The position numbers and the translations under genes were made by a program. From Deinococcus hopiensis KR-140 (lineage in GTDB: Bacteria > Deinococcota > Deinococci > Deinococcales > Deinococcaceae), in NCBI RefSeq assembly GCF_900176165.1, contig NZ_FWWU01000010.1, positions 124,001 through 188,000 of the forward strand: DNA of 64,000 bases, given 5' to 3'. The notes below the pieces were generated by a model. It did no database searches, had not been told where the DNA came from, and was given only the letters and a program-made list of their open reading frames with translations. Positions 8,409 through 19,377 of this stretch are shown here, piece after piece. The first letter of the stretch is position 1; each line of letters begins with the position of its first letter.

Positions 8409-9587
8409 CTAGGCGAGGGCGTGGATGTCCTGCTGCTGTTCGGCATACACCTTCAAGCCTCCGGCCAGCACCACGCTGACGAGCGCCAGCAGCAGGGGCA
8501 GCGCAAACGCCGCTTGCAGTGTCGAGGCGTGAACGACCATGCCCACCAGAGGTGGCCCGGCCAGAAAACCACCGTAAAAAATGCCAGTCATCAGAGCAAC
8601 GCCCCGCGCTTGCCCCACCTGCCACGCCGCGCTGAACCCCAGCGGAGCCAACACGGACAGCCCCAGGCCGACCAGTGCGAATCCCATCAAACCCAGGAAA
8701 AAGGCCTCCCCCGCCCACTGCAGCGCGAGGAAACCCACAGTGGCCAAAAGGGCTGCTGCTGTGGCCAATCGGCTGCGCCCGAGCGCGGCACTCAGGCGGT
8801 TGCCAAACACCCGGCCGACCACCATCATGACGGCGAAGCTGGTAAAACCCACACTGGCAGCTGAGGCGGGAACATCCAGAATCCCCTTGAGATAGACCAC
8901 GGCCCAGTCGTTGACGGCGCCTTCACATAAGGCGGCGCTGAACCCGGCCACGAGAATCAGGCACAACAGGAGGCTTGGACGCCCCCGCTCATTCGCTGTG
9001 GACCCAGACGTAAGGCGGCTTGGGAGCGGCAAGGCGAACGCACCTCCAACCAACCCAACCAGCAAACTGATGGTGCCCAGGTGCCCCCCCAGAGAAACGC
9101 CCTGCGTGAGGAAGAAGCCTCCGGTGACCGCCCCCACGAGTGCTCCTACGGAGAATGCAGCGTGAAAGCCTGACATGATGGGGCGCTGCAACTCGTCTTC
9201 AAGCCAGGTGCCAGTGGCGTTCAGGACCAGGTCAACGCCCCCGAAGCCAATGCCGTAGACCAGGAGGCCGATGACCGCGAGCGGGACGCTTGGACTCCAC
9301 GCCAGGCCGAGGAGTCCAGCACTCATCACCGCGATACTCAGCAGAACGGCTGTTTTTGCGCCCCATTTCCGCAACACCCCGCTTACCGGCGCAAGTGCCA
9401 GGACGTTTCCCAGCATGATGGCGAACAGCAGTCCAGAGAGGTGCAAGGGGCTGAGTGAAAGGCGCTCCTGAACAGCTGGGATCTGCACGGCCCACGAGGA
9501 AAAGAGGAGGCCATTCAGGAAAAAGAGTGCCCAGATTCGGGGAGCAAGTCCAGGGAAAACAGCCGGTATAGAGGTGGTATGGGTCAT
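8409..9587 (-). CDS. MFS transporter, YbjJ-like
   Basis: 392 residues with about twelve hydrophobic segments and a major-facilitator layout. The N-terminus (FFLNGLLFSSWAVQIPAVQ) and the conserved GFGGVDLVLNATG stretch in the fourth segment are typical of the YbjJ/FucP-like branch. The central loop (about residues 196-206) is short and polar (SRLTSGSTANERGR). It should sit in the inner membrane and move a small solute by proton coupling, but I cannot assign the substrate. Single gene, ATG at 9587; no regulator adjoins it. Confidence 0.85.
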   Translation of the reverse strand: MTHTTSIPAVFPGLAPRIWALFFLNGLLFSSWAVQIPAVQERLSLSPLHLSGLLFAIMLGNVLALAPVSGVLRKWGAKTAVLLSIAVMSAGLLGLAWSPSVPLAVIGLLVYGIGFGGVDLVLNATGTWLEDELQRPIMSGFHAAFSVGALVGAVTGGFFLTQGVSLGGHLGTISLLVGLVGGAFALPLPSRLTSGSTANERGRPSLLLCLILVAGFSAALCEGAVNDWAVVYLKGILDVPASAASVGFTSFAVMMVVGRVFGNRLSAALGRSRLATAAALLATVGFLALQWAGEAFFLGLMGFALVGLGLSVLAPLGFSAAWQVGQARGVALMTGIFYGGFLAGPPLVGMVVHASTLQAAFALPLLLALVSVVLAGGLKVYAEQQQDIHALA

Positions 9588-10229
9588 TCCATGCTCCCTT
9601 GCTCGAGATGCTCCGCTCTGGTCAGCGGTTGCCGTTGCGAAGCCAGCCCGTCTTGTACGTTCCTACACCTGTGCTGTGGCCGGCGGAATGCGGCGGACCA
9701 CTCATGTGGGGTTGGTGCTGGGTCAGGGAGAAGACCAAAGCGAGTGCAGCCACGTGAAATTAAGAACTTCACTCGGGGGGATTGGTGCCAGCGTGTGTGC
9801 ACTGTGTGAACTTCCTGGCATACCTTAACAAATTCTAAGGCTTTAGAAGGAGGGTGGGTAGGCAGCGGCCGAGCCACAGGTCCTGCAGCCACGTCATGAG
9901 GAAGCCCGGATGGGTGTCTACAGATGCCTTTCTTGAACCGGCGCCAGTAAGCAACTGGGCGGGATGATCACCGCGGTGGCGCAGCCCCTGCAGACGGTGT
10001 TGCCTGCCGTGGAAGGCACCGAACGACCAGGACGGTCATGCCGGTCAGGAGCAGTTCGCCCCTCAGCCCGTACAGTGCGTCCCGCAAGGCACCCCACGTT
10101 CTTCCTGAGGGCGCCCACGCTTCCGCTTCTCCTGGTCGTCCCTCCCTGCGAGGGGGCCAATTTCCCTGTGCCCCGTCACCGGTTTGTCATCCGGCGACTT
10201 ATAGGGTGGGCCCGAAAGAGAGGTCGCCC
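9588..10229. other. Intergenic, nothing recognised
   Basis: About 640 bases with no convincing gene, repeat or RNA. Confidence 0.35.
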
Positions 10230-10805
10230 ATGCCGTCCCCCAATCTCCCTTCCGTTTCTAAACGTTCAGAACAGACGGTCTCCAACCGGCCGGCACGGTC
10301 CATGGCGTCATGGACCACGCTCCCGTTCTTCCTCGTGACGCTCAGCTCCGCGTCGGCCGGCGGTGCCGGGGGTCCGGCGGTCACCGCCCCTCCCACTCAG
10401 GTCCTTGCAGCAACACCCGCCACCGTTGCCAAGGTGTTCGGTACTGCTGGGTACCGCGTGACCGTTTCCCCTGCCTCGGGGAACGAGGACTTGAGTTTTA
10501 CCCTGGTGGCGGGGAAGTACGAACTGGGCATGTGGTTCAGCGGGTGCGCTGGTCAGGGCATCGATGACGCCTGCCTCCGGGTCACAGCCAGCATCTACGA
10601 CGGTCCCGATGCCGTCAAACTCACCGTGGAAGACGTCAACCGGTGGAACACGCATCACTACACGCATGCGTACGTCCTCGAGGACAATACGTACGTTGAC
10701 AGCAGTTTCATTCTGCGTGGCGGTTACACCAAAGCCGCTCTGCTGGCCTGGATGCAGGCTTACCTGGATGATCTCGGCGACTTCGAGGAGGAGTTCTTCA
10801 AGTAA
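10230..10805 (+). CDS. YbjN-like secreted protein
   Basis: From ATG 10230 (GAAAGAGAGG upstream) the product is 191 residues; a second ATG at 10302 would begin directly at a signal peptide (MASWTTLPFFLVTLSSASA, cleavage after ASA), so either start gives export. The mature part has the YbjN/type III chaperone-like pattern: VAKVFGTAGYRVTVSP, a strand pair ending ELGMWFSGC, VEDVNRWNTHHYTHAYV in the middle, then LRGGYTKAALLAWMQAYLDDL at the end. YbjN-fold proteins are small binding proteins often linked to surface processes; partner unknown. Single gene. Confidence 0.65.
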   Translation: MPSPNLPSVSKRSEQTVSNRPARSMASWTTLPFFLVTLSSASAGGAGGPAVTAPPTQVLAATPATVAKVFGTAGYRVTVSPASGNEDLSFTLVAGKYELGMWFSGCAGQGIDDACLRVTASIYDGPDAVKLTVEDVNRWNTHHYTHAYVLEDNTYVDSSFILRGGYTKAALLAWMQAYLDDLGDFEEEFFK

Positions 10806-11040
10806 GCTTGCTCTCCCCCGTCTCCATTCCCCAACTCCACATCCCTGGTGGGCACGGCCCGTACCGCGCGCCTTGCAAGGCTCACCACGTTCAGGCTGAG
10901 TGTCGCTAGGACTTCCGCATTTCTTGAGCGCTCTGCACTTGCGCCCGGCTCCGGCACCACGCCCAGTAGGCCGGTGCTGGGCGCAATGTCCGCAGGAAAA
11001 CGCTGGTACGTTGGAACTGCCTTTTTTCCGTGGAGTGCGA

Positions 11041-11458
11041 ATGACGCCGGGCCTTTGCGGCGGCTGTGGCCCTGCTGTGCGGTTCCGCGCTGGCCCAAGG
11101 CGTACCGGGCACCAGCAAGGCGTTTTCCACCTCGGCGTTTTGCAGGTCCTACCGCTGGACTTCGCTGGACAACAAAGATGGCCCAGGCCACGCCACCACC
11201 CCCCGGGGAGATACAACGAGGTTCGGTGACGTGGTGCTCGTCGCCCACGCTTCGCCCGGTCCCGCGAGCAAGGTCATCTCCATGGCCCTGCCGGTCAGGC
11301 AGGCAGACCTGCGCCACCTGAGCGAAGACGCCTGAGGACTGCTACGGCAGGGATGGCAACCTGGTAGCTATCAAGAGCGTCATCGTGGGCGGCAAGCGGA
11401 TTCCCCTCTGCTGCGGTGGCGCGGAGGGCACGATGCCGTGGAGATTCAGCAGCAAATA
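11041..11458 (+). pseudogene. Decayed paralogue of the secreted protein at 11530-12048
   Basis: The reading frame AFAAAVALLCGSALAQ (a signal peptide) leads into SAFCRSYRWTSLD, which matches SGLCRTYRCSLSS at the same place in the intact neighbour. A frameshift near the first codons separates it from an ATG at 11041, and a TGA near 11333 interrupts it; the continuing frame reads CYGRDGNLVAIKSVIVGGKR and ends at a TAG around 11456. Two lesions in about 140 codons mean it is not functional. It is convergent with the intact copy. Confidence 0.55.
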
Positions 11459-11529
11459 GGTACACCTCGGCCAGGACCGGTCGAACAGGAGCTGTACGCG
11501 TGGACACCCACGTGGCTTTGGCCTTCTGC

Positions 11530-12048
11530 TCAGCGGTAGAGTCGGAACGCCACGCGGCGCGCGTTGGTGTATTCGCCGTAGGAGTTGACGCACGAGAGGG
11601 TGAAGCGGCCGACCGGCACCTTCACCTCCACTTGCTGGCCGTCTGCCTCGCCACAACGCCCCTCGAGTTGCCGTAACGTGGCTTCGGAAACCGCGCTACC
11701 GGCTGCGAAGGTAAACGTCCGCGAGAGAAGCTTCAAGAGGTAAGACCCTGGATACAGAAGGGTGTCTTGCGCTCCCTGCGCGTACCCCAGTGACGTCACC
11801 ACGTTGTTGACGCGAATCACCGAGAGGGTCGGTCCGGCTTCAGGAATCTCCCCTGCCTGAGGAGCGCGCTCAGGCGCGAGCGTATAACGGAAGTCCACCA
11901 CTCCGCCGCCCAGCGACTCCCGGGAACTGAGGCTGCAACGGTACGTACGGCACAAACCGCTCTCGAAGAATGATCCGGGAGTTCCCAGAAGCGGGACGGC
12001 GGAAGCGACGGAGCCGAGGGACAGCAGCAGCAGGAAAGACCGCTTCAT
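11530..12048 (-). CDS. Secreted cysteine-containing protein, unknown family
   Basis: 172 residues. MKRSFLLLLSLGSVASAV is a clear Sec signal peptide. The mature part holds a cysteine pair early (SGLCRTYRCSLSS) and another two cysteines near the end (GRCGEADGQ, LSCVNSYGEY), suggesting two disulfides in a small exported domain. I do not recognise the family. A decayed relative lies just downstream on the opposite strand. ATG at 12048 with AGGAGC upstream. Confidence 0.6.
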   Translation of the reverse strand: MKRSFLLLLSLGSVASAVPLLGTPGSFFESGLCRTYRCSLSSRESLGGGVVDFRYTLAPERAPQAGEIPEAGPTLSVIRVNNVVTSLGYAQGAQDTLLYPGSYLLKLLSRTFTFAAGSAVSEATLRQLEGRCGEADGQQVEVKVPVGRFTLSCVNSYGEYTNARRVAFRLYR

Positions 12049-12542
12049 GACGCTCCTTATATTGCATTACACCGCCAACCTTTGGACGTGCAAACGTCCC
12101 TCATCCACGCCTGGGCGCAAGTCTTGCAGCCCTCGTCCCCTCAAGCGTCCAGTCCTGACTCACGTCCCCTTCGTCACAGTCTCAATCACTTTTTCTCTTC
12201 GCCGAGCACGGGTTTCAGGATTTTTGGCGCCGCCCCCAGTTCCCAGCACGGCAGACCGCGTGGGAAACGGCTGGTATTCGCGTGGCTCTCCTTATTGCAA
12301 TGGAGGTAGGCGTCATGGGCCAGATCAACACCTCCCCTGATCTGAATTGCCGAGGAGTTGGAACACCCCACCATGCTCTGCGGTGCCACCGACCTCAGCG
12401 GAAGAGGGTGAGCTCCCCAGGAGTTCTCCTCACGCCCAAAAGTCTCCTCCATGCTGCCAGCCGGAACGGACGCAGAGAAGGGAAATGGGGGCGTAAGGGG
12501 TGATGATCAGGGGCGCAGCGCGCAGAGGTCGCCTGGCCTGGC
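12049..12542. other. Intergenic, nothing recognised
   Basis: About 490 bases without a convincing gene, repeat or RNA. Confidence 0.35.
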
Positions 12543-13124
12543 TCAGGGCAAAGCCGCCTGACGGGCAGAGCGTAAACGGGCTGTTCGCCACTGCTCAAAG
12601 TTCAGCAGCTGGAACGGACCCCTGGAAGCGGGCTGCTGGTATTCCAGGATGGAGGAAGCCGTGTACGCGGAATACGCCAGGTTCTCCGCCTCCCTGGCCG
12701 TCAAGGTGCGGGGCTGCACGTCGAGGATACACAGACTCCCCACCCGCACCCCCCCAACTTTGAGTGGTGCACCGGCATAGAAACGGATGTGGGGGTCGCC
12801 CGTCACAAATGGATTTTCCCGAAAGCGGGGATCCGCTTGGGCATCGGGAACGACCAGCACCTCGTCGGACTGAACGGTGTGGCGGCAGAAGGTCAATTCA
12901 ACCGGCGTTGGTTCGGGACCAGTTCCTACAGCCGCTTTGAAGTACTGGTGCGTTTTTCCAACGAGGGTGAGCAGCGCAATGGGAACCTGGTACGTCATAG
13001 CGGCGACCTCAGCAACGGCACTGAGGGAGACGCCGTAGTATTTCTGCTCGTAAACGCGCTCCGCGATGTGAGAACGAACGGTTTCAGCATAGCCTGTGTT
13101 CGCCGACGATTCCCGAACTATCAC
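12543..13124 (-). CDS. GAF domain protein
   Basis: 193 residues, essentially one GAF domain: PIALLTLVGKTHQYFKAAVG, then the signature FCRHTVQSDEVLVVPDA and RFYAGAPLKVGGVRVGSLCILD. This is the version found at the start of many sensor kinases and diguanylate cyclases, where it binds a small ligand or senses redox; here it stands alone, so it would have to act through a partner, or it is the surviving sensor end of a lost kinase. Start is GTG at 13124 next to TATATAAGG, with only weak ribosome-binding potential. Confidence 0.75.
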   Translation of the reverse strand: MIVRESSANTGYAETVRSHIAERVYEQKYYGVSLSAVAEVAAMTYQVPIALLTLVGKTHQYFKAAVGTGPEPTPVELTFCRHTVQSDEVLVVPDAQADPRFRENPFVTGDPHIRFYAGAPLKVGGVRVGSLCILDVQPRTLTAREAENLAYSAYTASSILEYQQPASRGPFQLLNFEQWRTARLRSARQAALP

Positions 13125-13235
13125 GTCACCTTATATAGGTTCTCAATGGTTCCGCTGCCGTGAAAAACGTATCTTTTCCTACGGTTAGCCAGTCTTTACG
13201 TCGTACTCATAAACGGAACATCTCCTCTAGAGAGG

Positions 13236-13272
13236 AAAAAGCCCCTGTCCCTGTGCGCCGGCGGCAGGGGCT
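13236..13272 (-). terminator. Rho-independent terminator (minus strand)
   Basis: AGCCCCTG (13240-13247) pairs with CAGGGGCT (13265-13272); on the minus strand the stem is followed by TTTTTCC. It follows directly after the stop codon of the decayed minus-strand gene at 13272-14130, which supports that gene having been real. Confidence 0.7.
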
Positions 13273-14130
13273 CAGGAGTGAAGACGAATTCCGGAGCTTG
13301 GCCTCTCGGTCCATTTCACCGTTTCAGTGGGCGAGTCGGTCAAGCCCACAGCAGGTTTTGGGCTGAACCTGGGGAAAGGCAAGGGCGGGTCAGCGCGTGC
13401 GGCCCAGGTCACTTCAAGCGAGTAGGGTGGTGCGCCGTGAGCGATCTGGAGCTGTACCGTCAACGTTTCCCCAGGGCCTCATTGAATCTGGCACCACCGC
13501 TTCCCCCTCATCCGGCGAGACGTCCTGGAGGTGCGGTACGGGCGTGGGAGCACCGTCAGTCCCGAGACCCTGGGGCAGAGGAACATCATGTTCGCTCCCT
13601 TGCCCACTGAGGTACTCCGCTACCAAAAAGTCTGACGGGGTCTGCGTGAAGGTGGGGGGAGTGAAGCACTGGCTGTAGAGGGCAAAGACGGGTGCAGCAC
13701 CGTGCCCGACATCCCGCTTCAGCCTCACCGGGATACGGAGGCGGCCCGGACCCTCTTCACCCCGCTGCCCGGCGAGTACAAGGTTCCCGAGTGCATGCCC
13801 ACCGGCAGGTGCTGGAGTTCCGGCGCAGCAATTCGGAAACTCACTGTGCTCCAAGATCTGGAGCACGTCCAGGGCACCTCCTGTGCACGGCATGACAACC
13901 TGACCGAACCACTGCATCGTCCCACCCGGCAGCGGCCACGCCTGGACTTCAAACGGCGATGACGAACCGAGGAATTCCCCGCCCCGTATGCCCGAATCTC
14001 CACGTTTCACTCACCCGAACCACCGTGCCTGCCGCTCTCCGACAGCGTCACCTGCGCAGCGCCCTTCGTGTGAGGCGTGAGGGGGGGGCTGCGGGTGACC
14101 TGAACTTCGACTGCAGGCCACTCGCCCGTG
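13272..14130 (-). pseudogene. Decayed hypothetical protein gene
   Basis: Two minus-strand frames join up: one from about 14010 with RIPVRLKRDVGHGAAPVFAL and FLVAEYLSG, the other from about 13470 with TVQLQIAHGAPPYSLEVTW running to the stop at 13272, where a terminator follows. A frameshift near 13470 separates them, and similar-looking fragments continue upstream in other frames to about 14130 (LIPTGEWPAVEVQVTRS). I cannot name a family. Read as one broken gene. Confidence 0.4.
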
Positions 14131-14336
14131 GGTATGAGCTTCTTCAGGGGTGAAGATGCCCGAACCTGCACAAATTACAAACGGGATAGTGGTCGTTATT
14201 TTCTTCATACTTCTTCTGTGGTGCTTAGGCAGTTGCGCAGAACACAGAACGAAAGAGGTGCAAAAAAGGAGAATCAACCTTGTGCGCAACCACGGACGCA
14301 AAGCGCTACTGTATTGCTCTCACAGGGGGTAAGTTT

Positions 14337-15146
14337 ATGACCGTTCCACGTTTTGGCCTCGGAACCTTTCGCCTCAAGGATGATGTCGTTCGCAATACTG
14401 TCCGTACTGCCCTGGGTCTTGGCTACCGCGCAATTGACACCGCACAGGGATACGGGAATGAAGCAGAAATAGGAGAGGTGCTGCAGGAGTCAGGCTTGCC
14501 CAGGAGCGAGATATTCCTGACGACAAAAATTAAACCTGAAAATTTCAGTCGTGATGCACTTCTTTCCAGCCTACAGGAAAGCTTGGATAAGTTGAGGGTC
14601 GATCAAGTGGACTTGACGTTGATCCACTGGCCAGTCCCTAAGGGAGAAGTCAAGCCCGAAGAATACCTAACAGCTCTGGCTGAAGCGCAAGCACGAGGTC
14701 TTACCAAGCAAGTAGGCGTGTCAAACTTCAACATTGCTGGACTTGTACAAGCCCGCGAGATTTTGGGTGAGACAGCCATCGCTACAAACCAGGTGGAAAT
14801 TCACCCCTACCTGCAAAACCGGAAACTCGTCGAATTCGCCCAGAAGGAAGGTGTTCACTTAACTTCGTACATGACATTGGCCGTGGGAAAAGTGATGAAT
14901 GACGAAGTTCTTCAAGACATTGCCCGTAGGCACGACGCGACCCCCGCCCAAGTGGCCTTGGCATGGGCAATGGGGCAAGGCTTTGCGGTAATTCCATCCT
15001 CTACAAAACGGGAGAATCTGGAAAGCAATCTGAAGTCCCAAAATCTTGTCCTCACATCGGATGATTTGGACAGGATTGCTGCGCTTGAGCAGGGCGAAAG
15101 TGCTCGTATTGCTTCTCCCGAAAGTGCTCGGCCTGACTGGGACTGA
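14337..15146 (+). CDS. Aldo/keto reductase, 2,5-diketogluconate-reductase-like
   Basis: 269 residues from the ATG at 14337 (GGGGGTAAG upstream). All four catalytic residues of the family are visible: Asp34 and Tyr39 in AIDTAQGYGNE, Lys64 in LTTKIKPE, His97 in LIHWPVP. GVSNFN and EIHPYLQN (about 130-165) are also typical, and VIPSSTKRENLESNL near the C-terminus binds the NADPH phosphate. It should be a cytosolic NADPH-dependent reductase of small aldehydes or ketones. Length and motifs fit the DkgB-type branch. Lower GC and different codon use than its neighbours suggest separate acquisition. Confidence 0.9.
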   Translation: MTVPRFGLGTFRLKDDVVRNTVRTALGLGYRAIDTAQGYGNEAEIGEVLQESGLPRSEIFLTTKIKPENFSRDALLSSLQESLDKLRVDQVDLTLIHWPVPKGEVKPEEYLTALAEAQARGLTKQVGVSNFNIAGLVQAREILGETAIATNQVEIHPYLQNRKLVEFAQKEGVHLTSYMTLAVGKVMNDEVLQDIARRHDATPAQVALAWAMGQGFAVIPSSTKRENLESNLKSQNLVLTSDDLDRIAALEQGESARIASPESARPDWD

Positions 15147-15284
15147 ACGCTGTGTTCCGGAGGCAAAGGGACCAGTTCAGCCGTCTGGGGCTGTCTACCC
15201 TTTGCCGCGTCTTCAGCGTCTTGTGCCGTACGAAAGCACTCCGGACTTCAGGCGGGAGAGGAGATCACTGCCCAGAGCCATTTA

Positions 15285-15410
15285 GAGCACCTGTCAAAAA
15301 AGAGGGCTTCTTTTGGCCGAGCAGCGCGAGCGAACTTGAATGGGCATTTGTTCGAATTCCGCCGTGGGTGGAGGGGCAGCCCTCACGGCGGAATTCGAAC
15401 AAATGCACGA
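15285..15410 (+). repeat. Short repeat family 1, copy A (rearranged)
   Basis: Starts GAGCACCTGTCAAAAAA and ends GAACAAATGC, matching the ends of the other copies. Its second half is a 23-bp perfect inverted repeat (15344-15366 with 15384-15406), which suggests that one end has been copied in inverted orientation. Confidence 0.7.
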
Positions 15411-15721
15411 AGAGTGAATGGAGTGCCGTGAGGCGTTCCATCACCTGTCCTCGGGCGGCCTGTGTACCAACTTCTCGGACGAGATCTGGAGCGGAAAGGC
15501 TTCACCATCGGCAGAGCCGCTCCGGAGTACAGCGGGAAGCCCGGGAGGGCCTCCGCTCCTGGAAGCGGAACGCTACAGGCATTACGGCTTGGGGGCCTCA
15601 ATCTGAAGAAGCTGCCTCCTGGTTCTTTCCAGGTGCGAGCGGCCCGGATCACTGCGGGGCATTTCCCAGGAACTGAGCAGCTGGAATTTTACCGGTCACG
15701 AGGAAATACGGCGTGATCAGG
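15411..15721. other. Decayed or non-coding sequence
   Basis: One frame (roughly 15462-15716) reads plausibly (ERKGFTIGRAAPEYSGKPGRAS) but lacks a start and I recognise no family; possibly the tail of a lost gene. Confidence 0.25.
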
Positions 15722-15943
15722 TCAGCCCTGCTTGGAGGCGGGAACGCTGCGGGCCTCTTCAACGTCACCCCGCTCCTTGACGTCCTCGTGCTCGTTGTTG
15801 CGCGGCGCGGTCGCTTCCCTGTCGTTTACACCCTTGAATGAGGGTTTACGGTCGTGCCCGATCTCGTGGACTTCCTGCTTGTTGCGGTCGTACTGGTCCG
15901 GCAGGCTGGTGTGACCACTGTTTTTGTCGTCTTTGTCAGGCAT
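15722..15943 (-). CDS. Small hydrophilic protein, 73 aa
   Basis: The ATG at 15941-15943 follows AGGTGG. The product is highly charged with almost no hydrophobic stretches (MPDKDDKNSGHTSLPDQY, then EHEDVKERGDVEEARSVP), like stress-linked hydrophilic or disordered proteins, but I do not recognise a family. It is separate from the longer frame on the same strand, whose upstream half is low-complexity. Confidence 0.5.
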   Translation of the reverse strand: MPDKDDKNSGHTSLPDQYDRNKQEVHEIGHDRKPSFKGVNDREATAPRNNEHEDVKERGDVEEARSVPASKQG

Positions 15944-16865
15944 GCGCCTAAGCTTCCACCTCAAGGTGCGCCGCGCACGAGGAGAAGCTGAAGCCCGGTT
16001 CAGAAATAGGGAGGACGTGAACCCGAGCAGTTTCTGCACAACTCGGGCAGGATGCGTATGGGTGGCCTCACCGCACACCACGCTTTTCAACACAAGAAGG
16101 GCACCGTGCACCGGCGCCTTGCAGTGGCGGCGGAGAGCGTACGCCCTGAAAGCAGGGGCCGTCTTTGAAATCCCGGTTTGGAGTCTACGCCGGCTCCCAG
16201 CAGGCCACGGTAGCCGGAGGTGTGGCGGCCGACGAGACGGTCGTGGTGATATCGACGTGGTGACCGCCCACCTGAGTGCGCAGGGCAGCGGTGGGTGCTG
16301 GCTGCGCTCCGCCCGACTGGTCGGCGGGCCTGCCGGGTTTGCGGCCCCTGGCCGGCACCGCTGGCTGGAGGAGGGAGGGCACCACGCCTGCCTCGCCGCG
16401 GCACGCCAGGCCAATCTCCCCGAACGGCGCCCCAGCGGGGTGTCCTGCTGGCGGTGGGTACCGGTAAGGGCGGAAAGAATGTGCTCATCCTGTTCGGGGA
16501 CGGCGCCGCGGCCCGGCACGGTTCCTGGAGCGCCACGCAGACAAGGGAGGCAGAGGCCTCCCCTGGCCTCCGCCCGTTTGTTCAGCGCCCGGCCTGGACC
16601 CAAACGCCCAGCGACTCGATCACCGTAATCCCCCAGTCACCGCCTGGCCAGGCGGTGATGTCTCCGGCCTCGGGCTCCCACACAGAGGTGTCCACGCGGA
16701 ACCTGAAGGGCTCCTTCCCGTCTGGCTGCAGCGCAGGCCTGGGGTCGTCCCGGATCTCTGATTTCGGGATGTGCACCTCTCCCCTTCCTGCCCCGAGCAC
16801 CGTGCTGCCGCTCTCACTGCGGCACGCTCGGTTACGCTGAGGGCTCCAGGTGGGCCGCACCGCTC
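15944..16865. other. Decayed region before parAB locus 1
   Basis: Short stretches in shifting + strand frames look protein-like (for example GVYAGSQQATVAGGVAADET near 16180) but are broken by stops and frameshifts. No gene can be called. Confidence 0.35.
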
Positions 16866-16887
16866 CCGTTCTTACTGGTAAGAACGG
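16866..16887. promoter_or_regulatory. Palindrome upstream of parA1
   Basis: CCGTTCTTAC-TG-GTAAGAACGG has perfect 10-base arms and lies 9 bases before the first possible parA start. It is a candidate operator for the ParA/ParB proteins or a centromere site. I saw no second full copy in the window. Confidence 0.65.
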
Positions 16888-16896
16888 ACCTGCGTT

Positions 16897-17675
16897 ATGG
16901 TGCGGTCGATGAAGACAGCGACGGTGTTCAACCATGCTGGAGGCGCTGGGAAGACGAGCCTCACGCGCGACATTGGATATGAGCTCGCTCAGGCCGGAAG
17001 CCGGGTCCTCCTGGTGGATCTCGATCCTCAGGCCAGCCTTACCCGGTGGCTGGGGATCCGCGACGTGTCGCTCGACGAGACGGTATATGCGGTTGCCGTG
17101 GAGAATAAGCCCCTCCCGACGCCCCGCGAAGCGCATGGCCTGCACCTGATCCCCTCCCACGTCACCCTTGCGCTCTCCGAGGCCCAGATCAGCGGCCAGA
17201 TCGGCGCGGTCCTCACCCTGCGGCACGCCCTTCAGAAGGTGGCCGACCAGTATGACGCCGTGCTGATCGACAGCCCACCGAGCCTTGGGCAACTCGCGGC
17301 CCTGGGGGCGCTCGCTGCGGACATGCTGATCGTGCCCGTCCTGACCCAGCAAAAGGGCCTGGACGCCCTGCCTGGCTTGCAGAGCGCGCTGGAGCTGTAT
17401 CACCGCCTACGCCCGGAGCTGCGGGTGGGCCTGTACGTCCCCACCATGTATGACGGCCGCCGCCTACACGACCGCGAGGTGCTCGAAGAGCTGCGCCGTC
17501 ACCTGCCTGACCTGGCCAGGCCGGTTCCGTTCCGGGGAGCCGTATGGCTGGACAGTTCGACCGCCGGACAACCGGTCGGCGTGTACTCGGCGGGCAGCCC
17601 CGTTCACCAAGACGTTCTTCAGGCTGCCCGGGCGGTCGCGGGGGCCCTGGGTGTGCCCGGGCCGGAAGTGCAGGC

Positions 17676-17679
<4 letters not shown>
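16897..17679 (+). CDS. parA: ParA-family partition ATPase (locus 1)
   Basis: 260 residues. A deviant Walker A (NHAGGAGKTSLTRDIG near residues 12-26) with the signature lysine early in the motif, then VLLVDLDPQASLTRWLG and AVLIDSPPSLGQLAALGA supplying Walker A-prime and B. ParA binds DNA as ATP dimers and moves plasmid copies together with ParB. Start could be ATG at 16897 or 16909. The stop overlaps the parB ATG (ATGA), so the two are translationally coupled. A 22-bp palindrome sits just upstream. Confidence 0.92.
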
Positions 17680-18575
<896 letters not shown>

Positions 18576-19377
18576 AGTTCACCTCCTCCTTTCCCGTCCC
18601 TGCGCTGGGGCGGTTTTTGCTGTTCAGGTCACGCAACTCGGACGCAGGAGACACACCGCGCGGGCGGTGAACAGGGGAAACATCACGCCGCGCAAGCCAC
18701 CAGCCGGTCCTCCTTGCGCACCGACCTCACCCGCGCCCATAGCGACCAGTACACGCTGCCCGCCAGGCCCACGTCCCCGTCCCTTACGCTGCGCTGGGCG
18801 CGGTGCGGAGCCTCATGCGCCGCCTCGGCACGCCCGAGATGACCGGTCAGGGCCACCTCATCCTACGCAGCAGCGCCTTTACGGCCTTCACCTCCGGCCT
18901 GCGCGTGGACATCCACGGGGACAGGCCCAACTCGCTGGAGGTGATGGGCCTGGGCGTGACCGGCAACCCGGCGGTGAGCGAGGCCAGCGGACTTCAGGTT
19001 CGGCACGCCCCTGACCCAACTGGTCTCGCTCACCGCCCGCTCGCCCCGCCCACGACCGCGGCACCCTGGACGGTTGGCCGGAGCGCTGCTTCGGCGTGCT
19101 GTCCGGCAGGCCGGACAGCGTTCACCTGCTCGGCATTCCCCGGGAACGCATATGCGGCGCGAGCACCTTGAGCGAGGCATTTCGGGCGGGACGTCGCCCA
19201 CCCGTGGAAGACCACGCAATACACGCCCGCTGCGCAGCCTCTGCTGCCCGGCGGCGCCGCGTGTTGCCCCGGCGGTCTGCCTTTGCCCTTCTGGGCAGTT
19301 TCCGCTGTTCCTGGCCTACATGCTGGACGCAAACGGCACACCAACCCGGAGCAAAACAAGGCAGACACGGTGGGTCT
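18576..19377. other. Decayed gene(s) downstream of parB1
   Basis: A + strand frame around 18803-19000 reads like protein (GHLILRSSAFTAFTSGLRVD, VMGLGVTGNPAVSEASG) and a second frame just before it (SLRTDLTRAHSDQYTLPA) looks like its N-terminal side, one base out of register. I take this as a frameshifted hypothetical gene of unknown family. Confidence 0.35.

Noticed and set aside
13414..14010. Intact 198-aa hypothetical gene
   Set aside because: Its 3-prime part is better explained by the neighbouring frame that ends at the terminator; taken as one broken gene.
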